Positions 7,934 to 17,536 of a DNA stretch of 64,000 nt are shown here, piece by piece. Position numbers and translations under genes: made by a program. The stretch is from CAXXOK01 sp963663285 (GTDB lineage: Bacteria > Bacillota > Clostridia > Christensenellales > Aristaeellaceae): positions 1,116,001 through 1,180,000 of the forward strand of contig CAXXNI010000004.1 in NCBI GenBank assembly GCA_963663285.2, in the 5' to 3' direction. The notes beneath the pieces are model-generated. The model was not told the DNA's origin. It did not search any database and worked only from the letters and a program-made list of their open reading frames with translations. Each line of letters begins with the position of its first letter. Positions within the stretch are counted from its first letter, which is position 1.

Positions 7934-9181
7934 TTATGCCTCGTGTGCGCCGTTAGCCTCGCTTGCACCCTCGTCGGCGGCTTTCAGCTTGGTGAAAATC
8001 ATGCGGCCGGCGCTGGTTTGCAATACGGTGGTAACCACGGCGGTAACGCTTTCGCCTACGTGCCTGCGGCCATTATCCACAACGATCATGGTGCCGTCGT
8101 CCAGATACGCTACGCCTTGCCCCGGTTCCTTGCCCTCGCGAACAATCTGCACGGTCAGTTCCTCGCCTGCCATCAGCATGGGTTTGACGGCGTTGGCCAG
8201 ATCGTTGATATTCAATACACTGATGCCGCTGACCCCTGCGACTTTGTTTAAATTGTAATCGTTGGTTACGACAACGCCGCCTTTATCACGGCAGAGCTTC
8301 AGCAGTTTTACATCCACTTCCGCCACGTCGGGATAATCGTTTTCCACAACGACGACGTTGCATTTCAACTCGGTTTGCAGCTTGGTCAGCACATCCAGCC
8401 CGCGGCGGCCGCGTGCGCGGCGCAGCGAATCGCCGCTGTCGGCAATGTGGCGCAGCTCCGCCAATACAAACTCGGGGATGATAATATCGCCTTCCAAAAA
8501 ACCGGTTTTGGCAATATCAAAAATGCGGCCGTCAATAATGACCGAAGTATCCAGCAGCTTGGGCGGTATGCCCTTACAGGGTTTTGCCGGGGATACTTCC
8601 TCCCCGTCTTCGTCCTCATCGTCAAAGGTATCATCGTCGTCATCATCCCGCAGCGCATCGTCGGCATCGTCCAAAATCAGGGAGAGGGGATCGTTTTTAC
8701 GGGATTTGCGGCGGAAACGGCGGCGTTCCCGCTTGGTTTCGCTGTAACGGTGATACCCGATTTGCAGCCCCAGCGTACCCAGCAGTACATATACGATCGC
8801 GCTGATGCTGATGCTCAGCAAGCTGGCGCCCGCAGATAAAATCAACTGGTTGATCAGCGCGGCTACGATCAGCCCGCAGATCAGCCCGAAAGCGGAAAGC
8901 AGTATCTGCTGTGTGGGCATACTGGACCAACGGCGTTCCATCGCCCCGCTCAGCTGCATCATCCACTGTAAAATCCTGCGGGAAAGTAAAAATAAAATCA
9001 GTCCGAAAATAATGCAGAGCACCGCATAGGTGGATACAGCCGCAAGCGTAGTAGAAAATACATCCAGCTCCAATCGCCGGAAAATCGGCAGCAGCAGCGC
9101 TGCGAGCAGCACGCCGATGCCGACGCCTACCAGAGTAATCAACAGCCGGAGCAAACGTTCCAACACTTTATTCTTTGCCAT
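7934..9181 (-). CDS. PIN-TRAM domain membrane protein (YacL family)
   Basis: A 415-residue protein: four hydrophobic segments in the first 150 residues, a basic stretch (KRERRRFRRKSRK), an unusually acidic linker near residues 175-205 with runs of Asp and Glu, a PIN nuclease-like domain (LLDTSVIIDGRIFDI, then EFVLAELRHIADS and a VVTNDYNLNKVA block), and a C-terminal TRAM RNA-binding domain (GVAYLDDGTMIVVDN). The acidic PIN residues are visible (D in LLDTS, E in ELRH, D in TNDYN). The family is common beside radA and disA in Firmicutes; disA is not present here. It follows radA by 22 bases and is likely cotranscribed. A role in RNA processing is inferred only from the domains. Confidence 0.88.
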   Translation of the reverse strand: MAKNKVLERLLRLLITLVGVGIGVLLAALLLPIFRRLELDVFSTTLAAVSTYAVLCIIFGLILFLLSRRILQWMMQLSGAMERRWSSMPTQQILLSAFGLICGLIVAALINQLILSAGASLLSISISAIVYVLLGTLGLQIGYHRYSETKRERRRFRRKSRKNDPLSLILDDADDALRDDDDDDTFDDEDEDGEEVSPAKPCKGIPPKLLDTSVIIDGRIFDIAKTGFLEGDIIIPEFVLAELRHIADSGDSLRRARGRRGLDVLTKLQTELKCNVVVVENDYPDVAEVDVKLLKLCRDKGGVVVTNDYNLNKVAGVSGISVLNINDLANAVKPMLMAGEELTVQIVREGKEPGQGVAYLDDGTMIVVDNGRRHVGESVTAVVTTVLQTSAGRMIFTKLKAADEGASEANGAHEA

Positions 9182-9203
9182 AGGTTTCCCTTTCTTTTAT
9201 GTA

Positions 9204-10577
9204 CTAATGAACAACCGCCAGCGCCTGCATTAACGTGTCTACCCCCGTTATATGCGCGCCGCTGATGTGGGTAAGACTCTTTACATTTTGTTTAGGTACG
9301 ATCAGATCGGTAAAACCCAACCGTACGCATTCGGCAACCCGCCGCTCAATTTGCGCAATGGGCCGTACTTCGCCGCATAGGCCGATTTCGCCCATTACGC
9401 ACAGGCCGGATGCCAGCTGGAAGTTTTCCATGCTGGAGGCGACCGCAACGCAGATGGCCAGGTCGGCTGCCGGATCGTCCAGCTCCAACCCGCCCGCGAC
9501 GCTGACGTATACATCCTGATCGAACAGTTTTTTCCCCGCGCGTTTTTCCATAACAGCCAACAGCAAAGCGACGCGGCTGCTGTCCACACCGCCTACGGTG
9601 CGCCGCGGGATGGAATAGAAGCTGTGTGCCGCCAGTGCCTGCAAGTCGCATAAAATAGGGCGGCTGCCCTGCATGGCGCAAAAAACCACACTGCCGCTGG
9701 CACCCCGCGCCCGTTGGCTGAGCAAGGATTCGCTAGGGTTTGCGACGGGGAAAACACCCTTCTGCCGCATTTCAAAAACACCCAGTTCATTAATGCTGCC
9801 AAAACGGTTTTTGGCGGCGCGCAGCAGGCGGTATTCGTGCTGGCGGTCGCCCTCAAAGCCCAGCACCGTATCCACCATGTGCTCCAGCACCCGCGGCCCG
9901 GCCAGGCTGCCTTCTTTGGTAACATGGCCGACAAGGAACACCGAGGTATCGGTGGTTTTGGCATAACGGATGATGGCCGAGGCGCTTTGCCGCACCTGCG
10001 ATACGCTGCCAGGCACGCCCGCACTGCCTTCGCTGACCATGGTCTGGATACTATCGATAATGAGCACGTCAGGGTTGAGGGTTTCGCACTTTTCCAAAAT
10101 ACTTTCCACGTTGTTTTCGGCCAGCACATAAATGCGCTCCTGCGTTACGGCCAGCCGGTCGGCACGCAGTTTAAGCTGGCGCAGGCTTTCTTCGCCGCTG
10201 ACATATAAAACCGTCAGTGACGCGCTCAATTCCGAAGCCACCTGCATCAACAGCGTGCTTTTGCCGATGCCCGGATCACCGCCCAGCAGCGTTACGCTGC
10301 CCTGCACCAAACCGCCGCCCAGCACACGGTCGAGCTCCTCGTTGCCGGTGGATACGCGGGTTTCCCGCGAACCGGTAACGCCGGACAGCAAAGTGGCGGC
10401 GGCCGCAGTGGTTTGATACCGCGCGGCTTTATCCGCGGTTTTCGTCGCGGTGGGTTGGGTGACCCGCTTTTGCACTTCAAACGTGTTCCATTGGCCGCAA
10501 TCCGGGCAATTGCCCAGCCAGCGCGGCGCTTCATACCCGCAGGAAGCACAAACGTAAATGGTTTTTTCCTTAGCCAA
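9204..10577 (-). CDS. radA: DNA repair protein RadA
   Basis: A 457-residue RecA-like ATPase that promotes branch migration in recombinational repair. It shows the N-terminal zinc finger CASCGYEAPRWLGNCPDCGQW, Walker A GGDPGIGKST, the RadA-specific KNRFGS motif and a C-terminal Lon-protease-like domain (DVYVSVAGGLELDDPAADLA). I start it at the TTG preceding AKEKTIYVCASCG, which gives the usual length; the frame continues upstream for 53 more codons with hydrophobic, uncharacteristic sequence. The ribosome site near the TTG is AAAGGAA and only moderate. Confidence 0.92.
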   Translation of the reverse strand: MAKEKTIYVCASCGYEAPRWLGNCPDCGQWNTFEVQKRVTQPTATKTADKAARYQTTAAAATLLSGVTGSRETRVSTGNEELDRVLGGGLVQGSVTLLGGDPGIGKSTLLMQVASELSASLTVLYVSGEESLRQLKLRADRLAVTQERIYVLAENNVESILEKCETLNPDVLIIDSIQTMVSEGSAGVPGSVSQVRQSASAIIRYAKTTDTSVFLVGHVTKEGSLAGPRVLEHMVDTVLGFEGDRQHEYRLLRAAKNRFGSINELGVFEMRQKGVFPVANPSESLLSQRARGASGSVVFCAMQGSRPILCDLQALAAHSFYSIPRRTVGGVDSSRVALLLAVMEKRAGKKLFDQDVYVSVAGGLELDDPAADLAICVAVASSMENFQLASGLCVMGEIGLCGEVRPIAQIERRVAECVRLGFTDLIVPKQNVKSLTHISGAHITGVDTLMQALAVVH

Positions 10578-10808
10578 GGAGGATTCCTTTCCGGCGCAGT
10601 TGCAGCAAACAAAGAATAAATATAGATGAAAACGAATGAAACACAGAAGACCCGCAGGATAAACGGCGGGTGAAAAGCAGCTGCTTTGACGCCTGAAGAG
10701 ATAGAATACAATGGCAGTATAACATGTTTTTTTCAAAATCTACAGAATCGGACGCAGAATTTGCAGATACTTCATATTTTTATGCACGCATGAACAGGAT
10801 GCGTGCTA

Positions 10809-12680
10809 TCAGGTTTTATCTTTCCGCTTGGCGGCGTAGTCGAGTACCGCTTGCGCGGCCCGGTCGTTCATGCCGTCCACCGCCTTCAGCGCTTCCCGGT
10901 CGGCGGCGAAAATGGCGGGCAGGCTGCCAAAAGCGCGCAGCAATGCGATTTTTCGCTTTTCGCCGATTCCCTCGATGTTGGTAAGCTCGCTGGCGATGCC
11001 TGCCTTGCCCCGCAGCGCGCGGTGGTGGGTGATGCCGAAGCGGTGCGCCTCGTCGCGCACACGCTGCACCAAATGCAAGGCGTTGCTGCGCTTGTCCAGC
11101 ACGATTGGCTGCTCCTTGCCGGGCAGATAGATTTCCTCGAATTTTTTCGCCAGCCCGAACATCGGCAGGCTTACGCCCGCATCCAGCATGGCGCGGTGTG
11201 CAAAGGCGAGCTGCTGGGGGCCGCCGTCGATGAGTACCACATCCGGAAAACGGCTGAAACGGCCTTCCTCCACAGGCAGTCCCGCCTGCTCGCGCTCGTG
11301 CTTTTCGGTAATGCCGTGGGTAAAGCGGCGGGAGATGACCTCCGCCATGGAAGCAAAGTCGTTGGCACCTTCCACGGTTTTGATGCGAAAATGCCGGTAT
11401 TGTTTTTTAGCGGGCATACCGCCGTGAAACACCACCATGGACGCGACGGAAAGTATGCCCTGTGTATTGGAAATATCGTAGCCTTCAATACGCTCGGGCA
11501 GCGTAGGCAACCCCAGCGCTTTTTGCAATTCTTCCATTGCAAGCGCGGTTTGTGCGTGGCGGATTTTTTCGTTGAGTTGGCGTTTGAGCAGCGCGTCCGC
11601 GGCATTCTTGCGGCAAATGGCAAGCAAAGCCGCCTTTTCACCGCGCTTGGGCGTCAGCAGGCTGACGGCTGCACCGCGCCGCTGACGCAGCCACTGCTCC
11701 AGCGCCTCGTGGTTTTCCTCCACCCCTTCGGTAAGAATTTCGCGGGGAATGGAAGGGCTGTCCTCGTAATGCTGGGTGATGAAACCTTCCACAATCGTTT
11801 CCACACTGTCTCCGCCCGCATTTTCCAGCACGTAAGCCTTGCCGCCCTCAATCCGCCCGCTGTGCACATGCAACAGCTGCACAATCGCGTCGGTCGTATC
11901 CGCGGCAACGGCGATAATATCCTGCTGCACATCGCGGGTCTGTATGGCAAGCTGACGTTCGGTGATGGACTCCACATCCGCGATCTTGTCGCGGTAGGCG
12001 GCGGCTTGCTCGTACTGCAGGGCTTCGGCAGCTTCATTCATTTTCTGGTTCAGCTCTTTGAGGATGCCCCTTGCGTCCCCGTTAAGAAAATTCACGGCTC
12101 TTTGTAAAATTTCTTTGTATTCTTCTTCGCTGATGTAGCCCGCGCACGGAGCCATGCACTGTCCGGTAGAGTGGTATACGCACGGACGGTGGGGTTTGCC
12201 CAGCGGCAATTTCAGTGCGCAGCGGCGCAGGGGGAAATAGCGGCTTAGTTCGTTGAGTACCTGCCGCACGGCGGTCGCGCCGATGTATGGCCCAAGGTAT
12301 TTATATCCGTCGTGGGGGTCCAGCGTCCGCGCAATGGTCAGGCGCGGGAAAGCCTCGTTGGGATTATAACGCAGATAGGGGTAATGCTTGTCATCCTTGA
12401 GCAGAATATTGTAAAACGGGCGGTGACGCTTGATCAGGTTACTTTCCAGCGTAAGCGCCTCAAAATTGGTACGGCATAAAATCAGCTCAAAATCATCCAC
12501 GCGGCTGACCATCGCGCGTACTTTGGGCGTATGGTTTTCAAACGCGTGGAAGTATTGCCGCACGCGGTTTTTTAAATTTTTAGCCTTGCCGACATAGATA
12601 ATCTGCCCGTGGCTCTTCATCAAGTAGCAACCGGGGCTGTCTGGCAGGGTTTTGATTTTATGCAGCAGTTCGTCCGTCAT
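10809..12680 (-). CDS. uvrC: excinuclease ABC subunit C
   Basis: A 623-residue nucleotide-excision repair nuclease. Domains in order: GIY-YIG nuclease at residues 10-90 (PGCYLMKSHGQIIYVGKAK), a four-cysteine-like region around 150-180 (CALKLPLGKPHRPCVYH, then CMAPC), a UVR motif near 200-235 for UvrB contact, the RNase H-like second nuclease (YDISNTQGILSVASMVVF, and later VLIDGGPQQL), and helix-hairpin-helix repeats at the end (LTNIEGIGEKRKIALL). It makes the two incisions around damage marked by UvrAB. Own promoter upstream; uvrA and uvrB are not in the window. Confidence 0.96.
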   Translation of the reverse strand: MTDELLHKIKTLPDSPGCYLMKSHGQIIYVGKAKNLKNRVRQYFHAFENHTPKVRAMVSRVDDFELILCRTNFEALTLESNLIKRHRPFYNILLKDDKHYPYLRYNPNEAFPRLTIARTLDPHDGYKYLGPYIGATAVRQVLNELSRYFPLRRCALKLPLGKPHRPCVYHSTGQCMAPCAGYISEEEYKEILQRAVNFLNGDARGILKELNQKMNEAAEALQYEQAAAYRDKIADVESITERQLAIQTRDVQQDIIAVAADTTDAIVQLLHVHSGRIEGGKAYVLENAGGDSVETIVEGFITQHYEDSPSIPREILTEGVEENHEALEQWLRQRRGAAVSLLTPKRGEKAALLAICRKNAADALLKRQLNEKIRHAQTALAMEELQKALGLPTLPERIEGYDISNTQGILSVASMVVFHGGMPAKKQYRHFRIKTVEGANDFASMAEVISRRFTHGITEKHEREQAGLPVEEGRFSRFPDVVLIDGGPQQLAFAHRAMLDAGVSLPMFGLAKKFEEIYLPGKEQPIVLDKRSNALHLVQRVRDEAHRFGITHHRALRGKAGIASELTNIEGIGEKRKIALLRAFGSLPAIFAADREALKAVDGMNDRAAQAVLDYAAKRKDKT

Positions 12681-12724
12681 GGCGATCCTTTCTTCCCGTT
12701 CTATACGGGGGTGGGTTCCCGTCT

Positions 12725-12753
12725 ATTGTACCTTTGCCCGCCGCCATACGCAA
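12725..12753 (-). promoter_or_regulatory. promoter of uvrC
   Basis: On the minus strand TTGCGT and TACAAT are spaced 17 bases apart, about 45 bases before the uvrC start. No LexA-type box (GAACNNNNGTTC) is evident around it. Confidence 0.6.
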
Positions 12754-12866
12754 GGCGGTAGGTGCTGTAATTTTTACATGCGGGCGTTTTCGCCCGGCGA
12801 GAGGGAAAAGCCTTGTTTAAAAGCAGCGGCGGCTCGGAAGGCATTTATGTATGGTTCGCTCCTGCC

Positions 12867-12895
12867 TTGACGTGGCAGAAAGCGCCCGATATAAT
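12867..12895 (+). promoter_or_regulatory. promoter of the SH3-VanW gene
   Basis: TTGACG and TATAAT with a 17-base spacer, 49 bases upstream of the ATG. Near-perfect sigma-A type. Confidence 0.8.
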
Positions 12896-12944
12896 AAGAC
12901 GACTGTTGTATATGGCAGAATGGAACGGTAAGGGGAGCGCGTTG

Positions 12945-14309
12945 ATGAATAAATGGGTCGGTCGATTGGCAGCGGGTGTGTTGTGCCTGTGCCTGATATT
13001 TGGGCTGACGCCTGCTTTTGGCGAAGATACGGAAACGGCAGCGGCGGCTGCGGCAACGGAGCCCGAAGGGGTGATGGAGGATTCCGGCGCAGTTTTGGGA
13101 GCGCAGGATGATACCATCCGCTATATTGCCACCGCGACCGTAGCGCTGAAGGTGCGGATGGAAGCAGACCAGAACGCCCGCGGCAACGGCAGCATCGATA
13201 AGGGCGAAACGGTGTACATCATTTCGCTGGATGGTGATTGGGCGCGTGTAGATGTTGGCCGTAATACCGGATACGTCATGTCGCAATACCTGACTAATAT
13301 CCGTGAATACAACATGGATCAGCCGGATGAAGAAGGAGAACCGGTTATTACACCCGAACCGGATACCTCCGGCGATACCCCGGAAGGGTTTGAAGAGAAT
13401 TTTGTCGCCTATACCTACCATTCGGTTGTTGTTCGCAAGGGCATGAGTGAGGATAGCAGCGGCTCGTTTAAAATCGGACAGTATAAAGAAGTAACCGTAA
13501 GTTCCAACCAGAATGGATGGAGCTATATCCGCTATAAAAATTCCTACGGCTATGTGCCGACTGATTCGTTGTTTAAATGGGACCGTATCGACCCCTACGC
13601 GGGGGATATTCCCGGATGCGTTGTTCACATCGGTTTGGCGTTTTTAAACCATACGACTGACATCCTCAGCTATGATGATGACGGCAGCGAAGTGTTGAAA
13701 ACGGTGAACCCGGGCACAGCCGTATCGGTGGATGCGCTGGATGCGCAGGGGCGTTACCCGCTTCCGTACTGGCGTACAACGGGCTATGTGGAAGAAAGCG
13801 ACGTCAGCTACCTGATGGAAGTGGTTCCGTGGGAGGAAGCGGAAAGCGGCGACCTGATCAGCTGTATGAGCACATTCTACGCCGTAGGCGTGCATACGCT
13901 GCAATATCAGGGCCGTAACTGGAATATCTACTTGGGTTCCAGCCTGATTTCCGGCACGATCGTGCAACCCGGTGAAACCGTAAACATCTACGATATTATG
14001 GGCCCGTACCGCAAATCCACCGGCTACCACAGTGCGCCGATCATGAGCCCCGGCGCGCTCTCCGGCTATGGCGGAGGAACCTGCCAGGTGAACACCACGC
14101 TGTATAATGCGCTGATACAAGTGCCGATTTATATTGACTGGCGCAAGGTGCATGCGGAAGTTGGCATTTACTACTGCCCCGTCGGGTTTGACGCGGCGGT
14201 CGGCGGCGGCGATATTACGCAGATTTTCACCAATACGCTGCCGTACGCGTTCCGCATTAACTTCTTTATGAGCGACGGATGCCTGACAGTTGGCATTTTT
14301 AAGGTTTAA
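12945..14309 (+). CDS. secreted SH3-VanW domain protein
   Basis: A 454-residue protein with a signal peptide (MNKWVGRLAAGVLCLCLIF, Ala-rich cleavage region), two bacterial SH3 domains at about residues 50-115 and 150-215, and a VanW domain in the last 150 residues (GGGTCQVNTTLYNALI is the hallmark). SH3 repeats commonly bind cell-wall peptides; VanW was named from vancomycin gene clusters but its activity is unknown. The ATG is chosen because GGGGAG is placed well before it and a signal peptide begins there; longer forms would bury it. Single gene with own promoter and terminator, so probably a wall-associated protein. Confidence 0.86.
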   Translation: MNKWVGRLAAGVLCLCLIFGLTPAFGEDTETAAAAAATEPEGVMEDSGAVLGAQDDTIRYIATATVALKVRMEADQNARGNGSIDKGETVYIISLDGDWARVDVGRNTGYVMSQYLTNIREYNMDQPDEEGEPVITPEPDTSGDTPEGFEENFVAYTYHSVVVRKGMSEDSSGSFKIGQYKEVTVSSNQNGWSYIRYKNSYGYVPTDSLFKWDRIDPYAGDIPGCVVHIGLAFLNHTTDILSYDDDGSEVLKTVNPGTAVSVDALDAQGRYPLPYWRTTGYVEESDVSYLMEVVPWEEAESGDLISCMSTFYAVGVHTLQYQGRNWNIYLGSSLISGTIVQPGETVNIYDIMGPYRKSTGYHSAPIMSPGALSGYGGGTCQVNTTLYNALIQVPIYIDWRKVHAEVGIYYCPVGFDAAVGGGDITQIFTNTLPYAFRINFFMSDGCLTVGIFKV

Positions 14310-14333
14310 AACGAGAGACGATAAAAATAATTG

Positions 14334-14364
14334 CTCCGCCTTTTGCATAAGGCGGAGTTTTTTT
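14334..14364 (+). terminator. terminator of the SH3-VanW gene
   Basis: CTCCGCCTT pairs with AAGGCGGAG across a short loop and is followed by seven T, 24 bases after the stop codon. Confidence 0.9.
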
Positions 14365-14477
14365 CCATATCCGGTTTGCATCCCTGTATACAGGAGTAGC
14401 GCTTTCCGCCGGCGAACTATACAACCATTGCGGCCTTCGGGCGGCGAGGGAGAGAGAAAAAGTCGGAGGGATGCGGT

Positions 14478-15221
14478 TTGCAAAGAGCGTTTTCAGTAAA
14501 CGATCCATTCTTATTTGCGTTGGTGGCGGTTATCCTGCTGCTGGTGCTCGGACAATCCATCTTTTTTCTGGTGCGGTCGTGGCGGCGCGCGCTTTCACTG
14601 GGCATGTCGAGCAGTACGCTGCGTAAAGTGGTGCGCACCAGCGCAACCTTTACGATCGTACCCGCGGTATCCATTCTGGTGGGCGTTGTTGCGCTGTCGC
14701 GCAAGCTGGGTATGCCGCTGCCGTGGCTTCGGCTTTCGGTTATTGGCGCGATTACCTACGAAACGCCCGCGGCCGAAGCGGCGGCTAATGCCGTAGGCGC
14801 AACGCTGAGCGACACGCAAACGCTGCTGACCGCCCCGCAGTTTACCGCGATCGCATGGGTCATGACGCTTGGCATTATGGCAGGTGTAGTGTTTACACCC
14901 ATCCTGTGCAAGCGGCTGCTTGGCGGGGTGGATAAGCTGGAAAAACGGGACCGCCGCTGGAGCGATATTTTTATGAACGCGTTGTTCATGGGTATGATCT
15001 CCGCATTCTTAGGCATGATCTTCGGGCACGTAACCGAAGGGCTTGCCGGGTGGACCCCCGTATTCGTTATGCTGGTATCGGCGCTGATTATGCTTTTAGC
15101 GGCAGCTTGCATCAAGCTTTTGCACTGGGATTGGCTGACCGATTATGCGCTGCCGCTTTCCATGGTGGGTGCGATGGCGATGGCGATTCCGATTACCCGT
15201 TGGATTGTGGGGGTGGCATGA
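14478..15221 (+). CDS. DUF5058 family membrane protein
   Basis: A 247-residue protein with about six to seven membrane segments, recognised as DUF5058 from its N-terminal arrangement (SVNDPFLFALVAVILLLVLG, then a conserved ITYETPAAEAAANAVG stretch). It starts at TTG seven bases after GGAGGG. Its stop codon overlaps the start of the next membrane protein, which in turn overlaps an M20 peptidase gene. A two-subunit transporter feeding the peptidase is a reasonable guess, but nothing in the sequence proves transport. Confidence 0.8.
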   Translation: MQRAFSVNDPFLFALVAVILLLVLGQSIFFLVRSWRRALSLGMSSSTLRKVVRTSATFTIVPAVSILVGVVALSRKLGMPLPWLRLSVIGAITYETPAAEAAANAVGATLSDTQTLLTAPQFTAIAWVMTLGIMAGVVFTPILCKRLLGGVDKLEKRDRRWSDIFMNALFMGMISAFLGMIFGHVTEGLAGWTPVFVMLVSALIMLLAAACIKLLHWDWLTDYALPLSMVGAMAMAIPITRWIVGVA

Positions 15222-15931
15222 TGAGCAATAAAACAAATGTACGGCCGTACGATGAAACTACGCACCTGCTCGGTAAAATCTGGGTTTGGGGCATGGGGCT
15301 GATGCTGCTTTTATTCCCCACGGTCGTTTGCCTGTATTATAATGCCTGGCCGGATGGCGCGGGATTGCTGAAAGGCATCATTTCCATTGCGCCGATGTAT
15401 TGGGCGGTAGGGTTTATCGAAGTGGTTACGTACGTCCCCATGCTGGGTGCGGGCGGCAGCTACCTGGGTTTTGTAACCGGCAGCCTGACCATGCTCAAGG
15501 TGCCCTGTACGCTGGCCGCGTTTGACCGCGCAGGGGTGAAGAGCGGCACGCCGGAGGGCGAGGCGGTGGCGACGATTGCCATTGCCGTATCCAGCATTAC
15601 GACACTGTTTATCATCTTTGCGGGCGTTTTGCTGATTGTGCCGCTTACCCCGGTACTGGAGAATCCCACCTTAGCGCCCGCGTTTGACCAGCTGCTGCCG
15701 GCGCTTTTCGGCGGGTTGGGCGTTGCGCTGGTCGGTAAGAACCTGAAAATTGCGATTGCGCCGATTGTGGCGATGGTGGCGCTGTTTGTGGCGGTGCCGT
15801 CGCTGGCAAGCAGCGCAGCCATCTTTGTACCGGTTGCCGCCGTGATTGCCATCCTTGCGGCACGTTGGATGTATAAAAAAGGCTGGCTGGATGAAGCAAA
15901 GTCCCCCGCGAAGGAAGGGGCCGACGCATGA
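15218..15931 (+). CDS. integral membrane protein paired with DUF5058
   Basis: A 237-residue protein with about five or six membrane segments (for example LMLLLFPTVVCLYYNAW and IAIAVSSITTLFIIFAGVLLI). The start is one of two tandem ATG codons at 15218 and 15221, the first overlapping the previous stop. I do not recognise a named family with certainty. The GGSYLGFVTGSLTMLKVPC segment with a conserved-looking Gly/Ser pattern recalls partner subunits of small transporters. Tight coupling on both sides argues that it works with DUF5058 and with the M20 enzyme. Confidence 0.7.
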   Translation: MMSNKTNVRPYDETTHLLGKIWVWGMGLMLLLFPTVVCLYYNAWPDGAGLLKGIISIAPMYWAVGFIEVVTYVPMLGAGGSYLGFVTGSLTMLKVPCTLAAFDRAGVKSGTPEGEAVATIAIAVSSITTLFIIFAGVLLIVPLTPVLENPTLAPAFDQLLPALFGGLGVALVGKNLKIAIAPIVAMVALFVAVPSLASSAAIFVPVAAVIAILAARWMYKKGWLDEAKSPAKEGADA

Positions 15932-17370
15932 TGCTTTGGTGGATTCTACTCGGTCTGCTGATTGCTTTTGTGCTGGTGCTTCTGGTGCGTACGCTGCGCT
16001 TTCACCCTGTGAAAGCCACAGCGCCCGCTCCGGTTACCGTAGCGGTGGACGCGGATGAGGCGGCGAAGAACCTTTCGGCCATGGTGCGCTGCCAAACCGT
16101 ATCCCATCCCGATCAGGCACTGGATGACGAAAAGGAATTTGCCAAATTCACCGCGCTGCTGCCCACGCTGTTTCCTAAAGTGTTTGCAACCTGCTCGTTT
16201 GAAACCGTCGGCGACCGCGGCCTGATGCTGCACTGGCAAAGCAAATCCAACCTTGCCCCTTTGGTACTGACTGCGCACTATGATGTGGTGCCGGCAGACG
16301 CTTCGGTGTGGGAGAAACCGCCGTTTTCCGGCGACATTGAGAACGGTATCATTTATGGGCGCGGCACGCTGGATACCAAATGTACGCTCTCGGCGATTCT
16401 GAACGCAGCGGAAATGCTTATACAGCAGGGCTATACGCCCGATAGGGACATTTATTTCTGCTTTGCGGGCAACGAAGAAGTCATGGGCTCTGGTGCGCCC
16501 GGCATTGTGGATGTGCTGGAGGAACGCGGCGTTCACCCGCTGATGGTGCTGGACGAAGGCGGCGCGATTGTGGAGAAAGTATTTCCCGGTGTAGCGCAGC
16601 CTTGCGCGTTGATCGGCATTGCGGAAAAAGGAAGCGTGAATTACAAAGTGACCGCGCGCGCGCTGGGCGGGCACAGCTCCGCACCGCTGCCGCATACCCC
16701 GGTGGATATGCTGGCCAGGGCATGCCTTGCAATTCTAAAAAAGCCCTTTCCCTTCCGGGCAACTGTACCCGCTAAGCAGCTGATCAACGGTTTGGCACGG
16801 TACTCCACCTTTGCGTACCGCTTGCTGTTTGCTAACCTGTGGGCGTTTTCACCGCTGCTGGACTTGGTTTGCCGTAAGAGTGGGGGAGAGCTGAACGCGT
16901 TGTTTCGTACGACTATCGCCTTTACGATGTTAAATGCGGGAGAAAGCGCGAATGTAATGCCGGCGGCGGCGCAGATGACCCTGAACGCGCGCGTGCTGCC
17001 CGGGGAAAGTGTGGAAGGAACGTTTGCGGCACTACAGCGCAAGATCGGGGATGAAAATGCACAGGCGGAACTGCTGCAAGGCTTTTCACCCTCCGGCTGC
17101 TCAGATACGGACGGCGAAGGGTATGCGCGCCTGCAAAAAACCATCGGCGAGGTGTTTCCCGGTGTGCTGGTTTCGCCGTATATGATGATTGCCTGCAGCG
17201 ACGCCCGGCATTACGAACGGATTTGCAAGCATGTATACCGTTTTACCGGCATGGCGCTTTCCGGTGTGGAACGCCGCATGATCCATGGAGCGAACGAACA
17301 GATTCCCATAGCCAAGCAAGCAGATACGGTGCGTTTCTACCTGCGGCTGATGCAAAACGTATGCAGCTGA
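15928..17370 (+). CDS. M20 family metallopeptidase, membrane-anchored
   Basis: A 480-residue zinc hydrolase. An N-terminal membrane segment (residues 2-20) is followed by the M20 catalytic domain: TAHYDVVPA with metal His and Asp, GRGTLDTK, the general base and metal Glu in GNEEV, and later a metal His near IHGANEQIP. The dimerization (lid) domain begins around GHSSAPLPHTPVDM. The family cleaves terminal residues from peptides or acyl groups from amino acids (carboxypeptidase, dipeptidase, aminoacylase). The start codon overlaps the upstream stop. The predicted active site should lie on the cytoplasmic or outer face depending on the orientation of the single helix, which cannot be settled here. 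Confidence 0.85.
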   Translation: MMLWWILLGLLIAFVLVLLVRTLRFHPVKATAPAPVTVAVDADEAAKNLSAMVRCQTVSHPDQALDDEKEFAKFTALLPTLFPKVFATCSFETVGDRGLMLHWQSKSNLAPLVLTAHYDVVPADASVWEKPPFSGDIENGIIYGRGTLDTKCTLSAILNAAEMLIQQGYTPDRDIYFCFAGNEEVMGSGAPGIVDVLEERGVHPLMVLDEGGAIVEKVFPGVAQPCALIGIAEKGSVNYKVTARALGGHSSAPLPHTPVDMLARACLAILKKPFPFRATVPAKQLINGLARYSTFAYRLLFANLWAFSPLLDLVCRKSGGELNALFRTTIAFTMLNAGESANVMPAAAQMTLNARVLPGESVEGTFAALQRKIGDENAQAELLQGFSPSGCSDTDGEGYARLQKTIGEVFPGVLVSPYMMIACSDARHYERICKHVYRFTGMALSGVERRMIHGANEQIPIAKQADTVRFYLRLMQNVCS

Positions 17371-17468
17371 TGAGACAGGAAAATCCTGCAAAAATGCCGG
17401 ATTTCGGTGCAAATCCTTCGTTTTTTGCGTGAAAATGAGGTAAAATGCAGGAAAAATGCAAAAATTGC

Positions 17469-17496
17469 TTGACAAGCACCATTTCCCTGTGATAAC
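17469..17496 (+). promoter_or_regulatory. promoter of the ilv-leu operon
   Basis: A perfect TTGACA is followed after 16 bases by GATAAC, itself preceded by TGT (extended -10). It lies 40 bases before the leader peptide start. Confidence 0.7.
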
Positions 17497-17536
17497 GTAA
17501 TCCCGATCACATTATGAAGTCTGTAAGGAGTAACGT

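Noticed and set aside
10803..12107. Open frame of about 430 codons on the plus strand
   Set aside because: It mirrors uvrC and has no ribosome site or domain likeness.
12781..12797. Terminator hairpin GGGCG-TTTT-CGCCC upstream of the SH3-VanW gene
   Set aside because: Neither strand has a T-run after it and no gene ends there.
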